The notes: a model not told the origin generated them from the sequence alone. Counted from the first letter of the stretch, positions 1 to 13,659 are shown. The stretch is DNA of 64,000 bases from Thamnaconus septentrionalis (GCA_009823395.1 CM020515.1:7052489-7116488); one strand, 5' to 3'. Made by a program: numbers and translations.

Positions 1-59
1 TTTCATTCAGCGGCCCGCCGAGTTAACCGCCTCCACCACCACCACCACCACCACCACCC

Positions 60-102
<43 letters not shown>

Positions 103-1562
103 CGTCTCTATCACCACTGTGAAAAGGAGGGGGTTTGTTTTCGGGTTTGTTGTTTGGTTTTGGGTTTTTTTTCTCTCTCTCTTTGAAACGCAAGGTACAA
201 ATTTAAATATAATTTCATTATCAGAATTTCATATTAATGGCTGCCGTGGGAGAAACATGAGGTGGCCGCTATCTCCCCCCCCGCACGCCGGCCCCCATCG
301 CTCACTGTTGTTCCATAATTGGTAATCAAGCGCGCGCAGCAGGTGAAGAGTTTGTTTCTCCAAAAACAAAAAAAAAAAAAAAAAAAAAATTCGATATATT
401 TACATGTGCGGCTGGAGGAGAGGGAGGTGTAGGTGGTGGGTGGAGGGAGGGGGGGGCTTAATTAAGAAAAATTAATCACCTTTAACTCGTAATTCAATTT
501 TAAGTGTACGCGCCGCTTCCCAAGGACCTTGAGGCAGGTTGAGGGAGCGGCAGTGTTTGTCATCTTTGGAAACCGTCCTCACGTCAGCGCGAGGCCGGCA
601 GTCATATTTTATGAAAAGTACAGCGTGACATTAAACTAAGTGGAAAAAATATATCAGTAGTTCTAAATGAGCTTCTCTTGCGAGGGTCCATATCGTGCAA
701 AAGCGCTTCATGCTTTTTTCCCCCTATGTAATACTTATGCACCTCAAGCCTGTTAATGAAACTCCCAGATGTGAGAAATCTAGAATTTAGCCGTTAATGA
801 TGTCACAAAGGGCGCTGATATATCACTTCCAGGTTGGTGATAACAAGTTCAGTGAGTAGGTTTGTGAGAATAGTGTCCTGCATTTGAGGTTCACATTCTG
901 ATTCAGACAATAATCCAAAATAAGGGTTGCATAATTCTCCTCCATCTGTTAATCAGCAGGTTCTGAACCGAAGCTGCACAATAAAAAACTTTGGTCCAAT
1001 CCAAGTGCATGAGCCCTCTGCTCATGGAGATGAAGTGGAGACATTGCTGTGCCTGTAAATGTCAAGTAAACTTTCAACAAGGAGCTTTCCAGCATCCTCC
1101 CGCTTGGCGCAGCGCCCCCTGCTGGACTATATCACTTGGGTTGCCGTGCACAAGCACTGGTGTCATACTGCCTGTTTCCAGTGGATGGGTTCTAAAAGTC
1201 ATTTTCAACTCGTTTTAAGTCAGACCGACGCATTAAGAAATGCTTTTTTAAAAAACAACAGAGTCAACGTCTGAACAACCGAATGTTTGTGGCGACAAAA
1301 TGCGCGACACGTTGACGACAAATCAGACGATCTGGTGTGTTTCTGCGTCACGGCGAGGGGTGGACTCGGGGTCAGCTGGATGAAGGCAGAATGTTGGACC
1401 GTCATCAGAAGGTGAAGTTCGCCTCTGCGCAGCTTCAGCTTTTTGGCCGAGACGCCGCGTTTCAGCTTAATGGATGACGATGTCACAGAGCAGGCGCTGT
1501 TTAACTTCAGCCGCTCGGCAGGAGGGTGCGCGCGCGTTTGAAAGTGCTTCGGACGCGCGTGC

Positions 1563-1595
<33 letters not shown>

Positions 1596-3333
1596 CATCC
1601 ATCACACCTGAAATGCCGCTGATTGCTGACAGGAAGTGCCTGTCTCCTCCTCCTCCTCCTCCTCCTCCCCGCCCCTCGGCTCCCCCCGCTTCCTGATTGG
1701 CCGGGTCCCCCGCGGGCCACAACGCTCCGCGGCCGGAGAGGTGAGCAATTCTCGGGACACCTCGCCGATGAGATCATGTGACTCTGATGGAGAGAAAGCC
1801 GTTAATAGAGACGTTCAGGAAGATTTAAAGGTTTTTTTTTAACCCCGAATGTTCTGAATACTTCTTCACTGTCAGTTGGGACGTTTAGCTGCAGCCTTTA
1901 CTTTCTAAAACACGCTGAGCAGCCACTTTGGCTGGGGTTAACTGTTCCGTCGCTTGTAAACACAAACGTCCAATCAGCCAGTCACATGGCAGCAACTCTA
2001 GACGTGGCGAAGACGACTCGCACAAGTTCAAAGTGAGCATCAGAATGATGAAGACGGTCGGAGCGTTTCAAAAACTACTGCCAGTGGGATTTTTTTTAAT
2101 CTGGCACAACCATGTCAAGGGCTGACCGAGAATGTTTGTTGTAAAAATAAGAGAACATTTCCGGTGTGGAGAGAAATGCCTAGTCGATCAGGGGTCAGGG
2201 GTCAGAGGTCAGACAATGCAGACAGGAAGGTGGAGAACAAACCAGGCAGGATTTTGATCCTCCACATATCAAAAAGCCAAGCTCTGCTTGAAAAATCAAA
2301 GGCGCTTTAAAATGTCTCTAGGAGTTCTTCACAGTTCTTCTACATCGCCACAAGATGTCTCGGGTCAGTAAAAGGTTATTTCTGCTGCCCTCTAATGGTC
2401 AGAGCATGCACGATCCTCCCGAGAAAGAAGCACTGAGGTGTAAAAGTGTAAATCTCAAGAGTCATTTCGAAAAGTTGGGGGACAAATTTTGATTCAGATG
2501 AAAGAAAAAAAAAAAACCATTCAAAAGCTAAAAATTCTGACGTCGCTTTAAAGTTGTCACGACAGCCAAGAAGATCTGGAGCAATTTGGCCAAAAACATC
2601 TTCTCGATATGTTTCTGTTCAGACAGCATCAAATTGGAACAATAAATAAATAAATAAATAAAATAAAATAAAACGCCCGAGCCGCTGGATGCAAAGGAGT
2701 TAATTATTTTTGACAAGACCAAACACAGCGACTCGCGCCACAAAGTGAGAGCATGAAAAATCACATTCATTAGAGAGCAAGGCGCACACACACACACGCG
2801 GCAGTACACACACTCTCTCTCTGTCCCACACACACACACGTAGAACCAGAGCTGAACCATATTGTTTGCCAGACAAACTACATAAATGTATTCCTGCGTG
2901 ATGCAGCCCGAGGGCCGTCCCCATTACCATAATAATGCATGGTGGTAATTTCCTGCGCTGCACCCGTGCCACAGACACCGCCAGCCTCCTCTGCATTTAT
3001 CCTAATGTCTCGGCTGTCCTCCTCCTGCCTCTGCCATCAGTCTTTGTGTCAGCCCGCGCTCACCTTTGACCTCCAAAGTCCATTAAAAAAGCTGAAAGGT
3101 TATTTTTTTGGCAGGGTAAACTCTTTGATTTTTTTTATGATTGTTATTATTGTTATTATTACAATCCCCCCCCCGGCGAGGGCCGGCCTGTTCCTATTGG
3201 TCGGCCGTGGCTCACTCGTGAAAGAGCTCATAAGAAGTTGCCTGCAACCTGTAAGCGGCCTGGGCCGTCATCTGAAAGGAACTGGGCAGCCGAAGGAAAG
3301 TATAATGATGATACGAAAATGAAAAGTATAAGG
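1..3333. other. non-coding stretch, no gene seen
   Basis: No reading frame here resembles a protein. The stretch holds microsatellites (CA at 60, GT at 1567-1594), a poly-A run near 370 and a GC-rich patch at 1500-1750. There is complex, non-repetitive sequence around 200-340, 590-960 and 2690-3110. The last of these mixes homeobox-type TAATTA cores with GC-rich blocks, the texture typical of vertebrate conserved non-coding elements. That is an impression only, since no alignment was possible. Confidence 0.5.
60..101. repeat. (CA)n microsatellite
   Basis: A near-pure CA dinucleotide tract of about 40 bp, preceded by a short run of CAC trinucleotides. It does not code. Confidence 0.95.
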
Positions 3334-3341
3334 TCATAAAG

Positions 3342-3441
3342 CAGCGTTTCTCAACTGGTGGGTCGCTATCCAAAAGTGGGTCCCGTAGCTGTTTTGATTG
3401 GGTTGCGGCTTTGAGGGCAGTTTCCCTTTGTTTGAAAGGGA

Positions 3442-3494
<53 letters not shown>

Positions 3495-3676
3495 CATATA
3501 TATGTACATATATATACAGTATATATATATATATATATGTACATATACACATATATATATACATACACATATACATATATGTAGTATATACACATGTATA
3601 TGTACACACATGTACATATACATACATGTACATACATGTACATATATATATATATGTATATACACATGTATATATG

Positions 3677-3728
<52 letters not shown>

Positions 3729-3926
3729 ATTTATTTTGAAACCCAATTCAATTCAATCATTTCAGTACTTTATTGATCAGACATGATAGAACGTTGGCTA
3801 GTGTTTTTTTCATTTTTGGGGAATAAATATGAGTGCCGTGGAATAAAGTTTGGGTCGCGACTTCATGATAGGTTTAAAAACATGTGGGTCCTGAGACTCA
3901 CCTCCTCCACCAGGTGAGAAGCGGCG
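3342..3926. mobile_element. hAT-like MITE with nested microsatellites
   Basis: The left end starts CAGCGTTTCTCAACTGG. The right end, read in reverse complement, is CGCCGCTTCTCACCTGG, so the two are imperfect terminal inverted repeats. The flanks TCATAAAG (3334-3341) and TCAATAAG (3927-3934) agree at 6 of 8 positions, as expected for an old 8-bp hAT target duplication. The GTGGGTCGC/GGGTCGCGAC subterminal text is typical of hAT-derived vertebrate elements. The interior is replaced by TA, CA/TA and GA microsatellites (about 3449-3727). There is no transposase frame, so the element is non-autonomous. Confidence 0.7.
3449..3727. repeat. compound (TA)n/(GA)n/(CATA)n/(GA)n microsatellite
   Basis: Successive tracts of TA, GA, mixed TA/CA/GTA and a second pure GA tract (about 3680-3727) lie inside the hAT-like element. 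The long open frames on both strands here (SLSLSL, IYIYIY, ERERER) are microsatellite artefacts. Confidence 0.95.
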
Positions 3927-4398
3927 TCAATAAGTGTGATCGTTACAAAACAAGTGACACGTTTAGGCCTTTTTTAGGTGCAACGACATGAATCGAGGCG
4001 TCTTTCGGCCGTTTTCTGTACATTCTCGGTCCTCCTCTGACATGAAAATCGCGGGCACGAGAGCTCAGCACGGAAAGAGATGCAGGGTCAGTTGCCCAGA
4101 GCTCATTCAGTGCTGCGGCTTTTCCATCGGAAGCACATTCAGGGAGACGCAAAGTAAGTCCTCGTGAGCTCCGTGTCACATCTGAAAACAGGGAGCTGCG
4201 CTGAGCCGGAGCGGCAACATGTCGATTGTTATGCAAGACACATCGTGTGTGTGTGTGTGTGTGTGTGGGCGAGAGAGAGAGAGATAGATAACATATTATG
4301 AATTCATTAGGCAGCACTTATTAAGTGGCCATTTGCATAAGACTACAAAGAAATTTGATTAACGTGAAATGATCGGGCCTCCAGCGTACATGCATGCA

Positions 4399-4433
<35 letters not shown>

Positions 4434-4591
4434 CGCATGCGCACGCATGTAAATTTATGCATGCATCCTGGCACAGGAGTGTGAACGCACGCATGAGAAA
4501 CAGAGTGGAACAAAAAAATCAGAACGGAGTCCAAGAGGAGCGGAGAAAGACATCGAAATATCAATCTGCTGCACATCCTGAAGATGTATCG

Positions 4592-4639
<48 letters not shown>

Positions 4640-5215
4640 GGGGTGTGGGAGACAGAGAGAGGGAGAAAGCACAGAAAAACAGTGTTGTTTTCCCTGTATG
4701 CAAATCAGCTCTTTGCTGACCGCCCGTGTGCGGAAACAAAGGGCTGGATGATGAAGAGCAGCAGGGATACAAAAGTGCAGAATCACAGCAGCAGAGGGTC
4801 GGCGTCGCCTCTGCTCTCCACGTTTTCATTTACTGCGTCGCACAGGAACTCGAAGGCAAACCTCCACCGTCTTTCAAATTCTGGAGTCAGACACGATTTA
4901 AGAATTAAATCTGTGGAAGGGTGGTGGGGGGGGATCCAACTATAAGACACAAACTTTCAAATTGTTTTTTGTTTTTTTTTCCTTTTAAGTCGTCGACTTC
5001 ACATGCAGCTCATTTGTTTCTGCTTGAATTTGAAGATAATGTGCATAACGCTAAAAAAAAGAAGAAACCATTCATCAGCATTTTCATTCTTTTCGAGACT
5101 AATTGTCATCGCTGCGGAAGAAATATTCACTATTTAAGTTTTCATAATGAATATCGATTGAAAAAAATGGTTACTCGAATATATATAAAATACTAAGAAA
5201 GTAAGATTTACAGCG

Positions 5216-5260
5216 TGAGAAGAAGAAGAAGAAGAAGAAGAAGAAGAAGAAGAAGAAGAA
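5216..5260. repeat. (GAA)n microsatellite
   Basis: About 15 uninterrupted GAA units; read on the other strand it gives the poly-Ser and poly-Leu artefact frames. Confidence 0.95.
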
Positions 5261-6853
5261 TGTATTGTAGGCCGCAAGTCCCACATCCCGAGACAACGAC
5301 GTTGAGCTGAGCTTCCGGTGACTCCTGAGCAAACGGTGCCTGACTGAACGCGCGGAGACGAGGGCGCACCGGGCCGATTAAAACGAATGAGACGGCACGC
5401 GTGCGCAATAAATCTGGGCATCAGCGACACAGTCAGACGGAACAGATGGGAAAATAAACTGTGCGAGCGGAGAGGAGTTTCCTCCCAACGACAGAACAGC
5501 TTCATGCCGCTTGCTGGACGGTGGTCGTGGCGACAACCACGATTCGTCAGGGCGGGTGAGAATCATGCAGGGCAAAACTGACGCATGGATGCGGGGTTGA
5601 TCGACTCGTGGGCTCCCTCTGGGGGACAAATGACGCAGTGCAAAGCCTGGCTAACCTCCATGGGTCTGTTCAGAGAGTTTCAAATATATTAATTTCTCAA
5701 CACAAGTCACACAATCAATTATCAAAAAAAATCTGTACATACCAGCAGGATGCCGGGTTATTTAGCCCTCTGTTTGCAGCCACTGACGGCAGTTTCAGCA
5801 GGATGTTTAAATGGTCCGTCCACACGTTTGAATGGAACCGGGTAGAAATACGGTGGTCCCACAGGGTGAGAGGAGCACCTGGCTGTATGGGGTTGTTTCC
5901 ACAAAGCCTGGAGACTCACCAGCACCCTTTGTGACATCACAAAGAATTCATTCCCAGGAAGGGAATTTCACTTTGGCAAGACCATTTCGACACTGAGGAG
6001 GTCCGTTAGGGTCAAAGCAGTGAGTCAAACACGCTTAACTCCTCAAAGTTCAACCAAGAAAGAGGAAAATTGTGTTTTTTCTGACAAATCTGATGATTAA
6101 TTTTGTGTGCACAGAAATTTACGTTTACGAGCTGCTGACCTGCCTTCAGTTCTGCCTTCAGCAACTTTTCTCTCCTTACCAGCAAAGATGAGACGGCTGG
6201 TGCTTTCTACTCCTGCAACAAGACAAAAGCAAACAATTCCACCACCACCACCACCACTGGGTTGCCACTAACTCCTGCAGCTGATTAAAAGCTCTAATCG
6301 CAAAGTCCAATCCGAGTGAGAGGGTTTCTGACCCACTTTGCGGCCGACTTCGAGTGTTTGCGCCACGTGTGTGATGGTCCCGTCGTGAGTGTGACTCCCA
6401 GTGAGCCTCACTTTTGACACGCTGGAGACGTTCGACATTTCTCCAGCGTCTTCCCAGAGCGGCGATGGAAAGAGCGGAAAAGAGCGGAAAGAGTTAAGTG
6501 GAGCGCAGGCAGCGTTCACTTTAATCTTCATAATGGAAGCTAAAGAGGACTAATGATACCTGCCCCCACCCACCACCTCCTTCTCCTCCGCCTCCTCCTG
6601 CCCTCCATCCCTGTCTCCTCCCATAGTGCCACACCTCCATCCTTAACACCCTGGCCCTCCCCCTTTCCTCTCTCCACCTTGCACTCTCCTCCTTCCTTCA
6701 TCCCTCTTTCTCTCCATACCCCCCCCACTCCCATCCCTTCTTTACTTCTTTTCTCCACTTTTCCATTAGTCCCTCCATCCCGTCCACTCCCTCCTCTGAC
6801 ACAGCCAGGCGTCTCCACAGTGACAAATGGATCCCCAGACGCCGGGGTTTGGC

Positions 6854-6856
<3 letters not shown>

Positions 6857-6897
<41 letters not shown>

Positions 6898-6966
6898 TGT
6901 GTGCACATGCGTTTTTGCTGCTCATTTGTCTAACTATACCTTTAAACCTCTGATAGCACGTTCTCT

Positions 6967-7015
<49 letters not shown>

Positions 7016-7128
7016 CTAGTGCCATGACAGTGACTGATACCCAGTCGTGCTAAACGAGGCAGAACTTTCTTTAATAGGAGATACAAGAGGTGGTTAAAAA
7101 TTCTGCCTAATGGAGAAATATGGTAGGA

Positions 7129-7187
<59 letters not shown>
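6857..7187. repeat. three (GT)n tracts within 330 bp
   Basis: Pure GT tracts at about 6857-6895, 6971-7014 and 7131-7187, all in the same orientation, separated by short unique spacers. Confidence 0.95.
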
Positions 7188-7189
<2 letters not shown>

Positions 7190-10052
7190 CGGGGATGGTT
7201 ATATGAAGAAAGGCACATGGTAAGTACAGCACCAGGGGGCAGGCTGGGTGGTGGTTTAAGATGCCATGGCCACTAGAGGGCTCCACCAGCAGAATGACTG
7301 CCCTCTGCTCTGAGTCTGACCTGGCAGATGTACAATGACCGCATGGTCACTTGAGGTGCTGTTTGCTTCGACCAAGTCACTGTTTTAATGTGGCATTTAC
7401 ATTATTACTTCGTGGATTGGTTAAAATGAGCGAGGGCAGGGTTTATAAGGCAGCGTTTCGAATCAATGCCGTTGATTTGGCACCATCTAGCGGTGAAATA
7501 ATAGAAGACAACCGAGGCCACTGTAAAAATTAAAAACCAAGCATTCCCAGTTTTATTTCAGTGTAATAAAAGTGGGGATCATCATTGAAGCTTTTCTTTG
7601 GCAGTGGATGTGTAGGACCGAACATGTTTGGTGTGTTGGAGATGAAGTCAGAGATGCCAGACTGCGATGGTTTGGACAAATTCAGAGGAGGGACGGTGAG
7701 TATATGGGCAGAAGGAGGTTGGGCTTTGCCTTTAAAGCTGAAAACCGGTTGTGGATTTCTTCAAAATCACAGCAAAGCTTCCTAATATTGTAACTGAAAG
7801 TGCCACACGTTAGATGGGTAGAGCTGCATTTCCAGAATGTCACCACAAGATGGCACTGCAGAGCACAGTTTTGGTGTTATCTGAGTGAACAGTGCACCGA
7901 AAGGGAAAACAGAAAAGATGGAGTTAAGTCGAAATTCTTTCATTCATCATGATGATATTTTGTTGTTTCCCACCGGGACTGGTAGGCCCCTCACTCCTGC
8001 TAGTAGAGCCATGAAGATAATAAAGGCTGAACAAAAAAAACTACTATTGTTATGCACTTTTAACTGGCCCTCCAGAGAAAACCACGGACTTCCAGAGTTA
8101 TGACAATTCAAAACTCTGCTGTTCGTTTATTAACCAGAGACCGGGAAGAGAGAGCACGTCAGTCCAGTCTTAGCTGCCCTACGCTGGCCTGCCTCCATGG
8201 GGAAGGACCACGCTACATTGCTCACTCTCTTATTAGCTAGCTGTTCACCTCAAAGAACACTCAAAGAACACTGCGAAGATGTGGTGGAGATTCCCCACAA
8301 CAGTCGAAAGCAAATTCGAGTTGCCGCCCTTGTTGTTTTCGTCTCCTGAGCTTTGGAACACACCCTAGAGGCCAGAGAAGCCAGCTCGCTAGATTTTTTT
8401 TTTTTTTTTTAAAGAACACAAAAAACTTTCACTAGCTTTTTATACTGTAATATTATTTACTCCCTCTTTACTTCCTTTGTGCTGCGTTTTACTGTTATAA
8501 AACCAAAACGAGTTATGAGAGATTGTTATAGTCATTGTATGAAAGATGTTATACAATTACTACGATTACCTTTCTCATCCTAACCTCTCTGCCCGACTAC
8601 TTTTGCTTCATGTCAAAGCGTTACCTTCTCCGTGACACGGGGATCTATCTCTGCATCCATAAATCCTCCAGCAGCTCTGATTTTATTAGAGGAAACGACA
8701 GACAAAAGGGGCAAAGAGCCGCCCTTTTTCCCCTCCCATGAAAAACAGTTTAATGGTCGCCACAGTGATAAAGACACGAGGATACTGGGGATTAGGACCA
8801 CAAGGGCGCTATTGTTTCAGATTTGCATGAGGACAGATGGCAGAAACTGTCGCGTTTTTTTATCTGTCGGTGCGGCGCGCTTTTTTTTTATTGCCACTCA
8901 ACGAGCACCGACGCAAGCGCTTCAGACAGGTATTATCTAACTGTAGAGCTGGAGAAAACACACTTTCGGTGTTTGCGACGATTGGCCGGAGAGAGAAACA
9001 AAAGGCGCCACGGCTCCTCCCGCGCGCCCGTTCGGAGTTTCTGTGACTGCGTTTCTCAGCCATTATAACTTGGCTGTTGATTAACTCCTGCCCTACTTTG
9101 TGAAGCATTCGCATCAGATATGGATACATACAGAGAGAGTTTACCCAGCGCGGCGGTCATTCATTGACTGCAGGAAAACATCGGTGCGAACACCGAAGAA
9201 ATAAATAATAACAATAATGTGCAGCGGCAGTTATATGACCGGGGGGCCCCAAAGGTCCTTGGTGCGTGAGGCAGGGAAGATGTGCGGACGCCGAGGCAAA
9301 GACAGGCTTTTCACGCTGGTCGTAAAAGTCTCTTTACTTTTCCTGTTAGGTGCGTGAACACGAGAATCCTGTGTCTTTGAACGTCGATTGGACACAGTTT
9401 GTCAAACTGAGAGCAAACAGCTGTTAAAAGCACCTGTGTTTGATGTCAACATGACATTGAGATAATGGTCTCAGATTTGTTAGCATAAAGTTCTAAAAAA
9501 AAAACAAAAAAAAACTGTTACTATTAATACCCCATGATTACCAAAAGCACATTTCCCCACTGTCCTTATTGTCGTCAATGTTCGGTATGATTAAACAGCT
9601 CGAAAGATGATGCAAGCGATGGCAAGAAGGTTAATTAATAACACTACCGAGGAGCGACGACTTCTGGGTGTAGAAGCACTCCGATTATGGTTTTGCATAT
9701 TTTTTATTGCCATGCCAGCTCCTGTACAAGCTTCTACCACCTCTTTGTGAAGTTGGATGGAAAACTGATAAAAGGTCCCACATTATTATCAATCTTCAAA
9801 TCTTAATCTTTCATTGAGTGATGAAATTTCAGATCAGCGATCCACACAGAAAATAACAAAAGTGAATGAAAACTACACCTCCTGCAGACTCGGCCCCTCT
9901 TTTTACAACTTGTTTACAGCCACCTCTGACATCACATGGGCTGATCTTTTTTTAAACAGCCCACCTTTTCAAAAGTGGATCAGCCAAGAAACAAAGGACG
10001 GGCTCCACTCCCTCCTTGTTTTTATTTTCTACAATGATAAAGGAAGTTTAAA

Positions 10053-10200
10053 ATAGAATAGAATAGAATAGAATAGAATAGAATAGAATGCCTTTTAGAG
10101 ATTAATAGCAACTCCAGCACCAGTGCACAACAATTAAAACGTAGGACATAACAGTAGGACATAACGATACAACACAGAACAACACAGAACATATATAAAG
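10053..10200. repeat. (ATAGA)n tract and adjoining dispersed repeat tail
   Basis: A pentamer array (GAATA units, about 10053-10089) runs straight into AGAATGCCTTTT and then AGTGCACAACAATTAAAA. This pentamer-plus-GCCTTT arrangement recurs at the ends of dispersed teleost retroelement fragments. I recognise the texture but cannot name the family from sequence alone. Confidence 0.5.
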
Positions 10201-10668
10201 TCAGTGCATGTTTGAGTTTAGAGTTTTTGAGTCTGTTTTTGTTCTTGAAATAATCCTGGATCCAAAAGTAAAATGTTCTTCGTTTCTGTTTGTTTGTTTT
10301 AATCCTATTATGGTTTATCTCACTATTCTAGTGAATCCAAATCAAATCATCAAAACAGAAGAAAAGAACACAGTTTGCACCAAAACAAAGCGTGAGTTCA
10401 GAGGAGCTGCAACCCTGAAGGGAGGAGGTGCTGAGCGTGGCAGGAAGTCAGAAAAATCACAACTTTTACTCACCACACAGTTATCTTAAATTTCCAGCAG
10501 CGAGTCAAACGGTCTCAACGCTGTGGCTGAGGCCAAAACGAATTTCAACCTGGCAAAATAAAATGTAAATAAAATCAAATGGAAAATGTGTCATCATCAA
10601 GTTTAGCTAAAGGCCACTGTAAACTCCAAAACTCAAAAGACTGTAGTCTAGACATGTGCGTGGGTGTG

Positions 10669-10702
<34 letters not shown>

Positions 10703-10749
10703 ATGAGAGACAGAGAGAGAGCGAGAGAGAGAGAGAGTGATGGGAGGGG

Positions 10750-11191
10750 TCAGTCTACAGGTGCACCTGTAGCTCAGCACCTGGGAGACGGAGGGATCAG
10801 TGTCAGTTGGAGGGGCAGAGCGAGGAGGTGCGGAGGTGTGAGGATGTCCCACAGCCAGTGAGACACCGGACCGTCGCAGACTCGCCGCATTCCGGGGGCA
10901 AAAGTTCAGGACGAGCGCCTCTGGCCCCTCGGATTCCCAGCGCGGCCGAGGATGCGACCGGTGAGGGGACGCAGATAAAGAAAAGCACAGGGCGACGCCG
11001 AGGGTTTGTGTCTCTGGCGGCGGGCGGCAGTTTATCATTAACCCCCGACAGCCAGGCCCTGCCGTTTCAGCACATGAACACATTTAACCCGTCTGCATGA
11101 AACACTGATGAGCTGAATGAGGAGAAGGCATCCGGAACCCACCTGACCACCTGCTCCCGTCCAGCGCCGACCCAGTCAACAGAACCGCCAG
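10750..11191 (+). promoter_or_regulatory. prr15l: candidate prr15l promoter / 5' non-coding exon
   Basis: A GC- and CpG-rich block upstream of prr15l on its strand. It ends with a consensus splice donor (CCAG followed by GTGAGT, exon edge at 11191). The coding exon of prr15l is preceded by a splice acceptor, so a non-coding first exon must exist upstream, and this is the best-looking candidate. The transcription start is not resolved, and there is no clear TATA box. The link between this donor and the acceptor at 14445 is inferred. Confidence 0.35.
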
Positions 11192-13471
11192 GTGAGTCCA
11201 CAGCGGAGCACGGTGCGGCTTTTTCCCCTCTTGTCACTGCGACAAAATAGAAATATTCGCGTTGGACGCAGTCTGGTCGGACGTTTCCTTTACTCTTGAG
11301 CTCATCAACCAGAAATTTGTCAAAAACTTCAGCTTGGAGTCTAGACAATTTCATTTATTCTTCCTATTTGTGCTTATTCATGGCGCCAAGACTTATTAGG
11401 GTAATTATTTCAGCCAGCCATACATTTGTGTGTCCTTTTACCCAAAAGCCAACAGGCCAAAGTGCTATAGAAGCAACACACTCTCTCCAAACTGGAGAGA
11501 TGCTAAATGTTGCAATGCGTCGAGACAACAGGTGACAGTGTTCAGCGGATTAAGGTTGGTCTGTTTAGTGTGCGTGTGTGCGTGCGTGCGTGCGTGCGGC
11601 TGCGTGCTCCATTTTAATCCCCATCCGTTTTCATGGGTGGCACTGCGGCCGTTTGGCTCTCAATGCGTAACGCATGAACGCCATTCGCTCATTTCACTCG
11701 GCTCGCTTTACCGGGCGCCGCACGCCCACCGGCAGCACTCCTCTTCCTGCTGGACAACCTTTGAACACTCCCTCCCATGTTTGATCTCGGCTTCCGTCAC
11801 GCGCGCTCACATGCACAGAGCAAACAGCGGTTGCACTCAGTCGCGCCCTGCCCAGCCCACTGAGAGCTTTCTAAGAAAAAAAAAATAAAAAAAAGGCAGA
11901 AAAGGAAAAAATGAGATGTGCCTCATATTTATTTTATTTTTTTTACCTACAATGCCACTTACCTTTACTGCAGCCAGCACCCTGGTGAGTAGCAGCAGTG
12001 ACCACCGGACAAATGTCTGCAGATATCAGAAATAAGGCATCAACACAGCATAAAGCTTATTAAATCTCCAGCATATTTTTTTGAGCTGGAAGTCGGTACA
12101 CATGTGTACAACATGAGGGTTGTGTGTTCCTTATACTTGCCTTTAGATGTTTTTCAGCCTTAGCCTGCAGTGATTGGGCACTTAATATTTTACTGTGGCA
12201 ATGGTGAATGTTCAAAGTCAGATGCCAATAAAAACAAATTCAACACACCAAAATCAAACCAAGCTTTTAAAAATTTCCCACGACAGGCAACTAGACTTCT
12301 TATCTCATGGTAACAGATTTGTATGACAGTGCTCATCTGTTTTTGAACACAAATGCTAGAGGTAGCATGCTAGCATCCGCTCAGTTGCATTGTCACTGTG
12401 CGTTATACACAACAATACAGGATTAAAAGAATGTCATTGTTAAATATGAGAATCCAAAGTACATCAGCATGTGATTCTTTAACCAAGTTGCCATAGAATT
12501 CAACCAGGTGCTTTTCTACAGCATACGTAATTGATTGAGTGAAATTCTGTCCATATTTGGTAGATGGTTTTGGGTTTGGCACCCCCAAAGTTTTCTCGGA
12601 CTCTTAAGGATTTCATATTTCGCTGGCTGTCACAGCAAGCCGTGTCAGAGTTGAAGGATTTCAGCAGAGATTTTAAAACAAGGGCAAAATATCAGAGTTC
12701 AATCAAAGACATCAGCACTAAATATGAGTTAAAATCTCTGAATCAAAAGGTTGAGGCTACAGGAGAACACGTTGGTGCTACATACCGAGGACTCCGTATG
12801 TCTGATTAGCATCTAAGATTGGGCCCACTGCATTTTACTCTGACCCAGGAGGTGCATTACGATTACAAAACCACAAAAATGGATAGAATGTACCAAAAGG
12901 CTCCATTTTACTCTAGGTGTTTCATTGGATTGCTCCAATCCTACACCATAAGCAGGAACCTGGAACCAGGACCACGCAATATGGAACATTGATGAAAAGA
13001 TACAAAGGCGGCAGGACAATAAGCAGTTATCTGAGCGTATCACGTCTTTGCGGAACAGAGAGAGCGACAGTGAGGAGCGAAGAAAAGAAACAATAAATAC
13101 AATAGTGTGGTATGGTTTCTGTTTGCTCAGCTGCTAAAAAAAAAAAAAAAAACTTGTCGGTGTGGGGGGGGGGGTTCGGGGGGGGAAGTCAGGAGCAAAC
13201 CCAACGCCACTTGCGGGCACGCTGGGATAAAACGGTTGAAATGGATTTTCTGTGGAGCCACGATGAGGGTGTGGTTAATATATATGAGCAGTAATTGTCA
13301 CAGGCTGATACACAGATTGTGTCTTTCAGATTAGCTTTGTGCGGTTCATCTGAAACTCTGTGAGGGCGGCTGGGATGCTTGTTAGCAGCGCAGAGATACC
13401 AAACCTGCAACATAGATCAGTGTGACTCACATATTCATGATTTGGCTTTCAGCCTTTTCATTTCAGATTTA

Positions 13472-13504
13472 TTCGTTTTGCTAATGCCTCATTAGCAAAA
13501 CGAA
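13472..13504. repeat. perfect 15-bp hairpin
   Basis: The arm TTCGTTTTGCTAATG (13472-13486) is followed by a 3-base loop (CCT) and its exact reverse complement (13490-13504). No known RNA gene is recognised. Confidence 0.85.
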
Positions 13505-13659
13505 CAAAGCCGTGCATGTGTGTAATTATTATTTATTTATCTAATTCAATCCATCAGGGTCAATAGACTAGTATCGGCATTCCTGGCCACAAGTTGTTCC
13601 AAAGATAGACATGTTGTCAAGTGACGAAGGTGCGCGAATGCCATAAATTGATTTATCAT

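Larger units (their letters stand above)
3935..10600. other. intergenic, microsatellite-rich, no gene seen
   Basis: No supported exon. GT/CA tracts lie at 4248-4267, 4401-4431, 4594-4637, 6857-6895, 6971-7014 and 7131-7187, and a GAA tract at 5216-5260. A CTCF-like core, CCACTAGAGGGC, is at 7270-7281. The stretch 8540-9180 is complex single-copy-looking sequence without coding character and could be regulatory, but nothing specific is seen. Confidence 0.5.

Noticed and set aside
12564..12809. 81-codon plus-strand frame (MVLGLAPPKFSRTLKDFIF)
   Set aside because: No recognisable family, no splice context, and it lies in a putative intron; not enough to call a gene.
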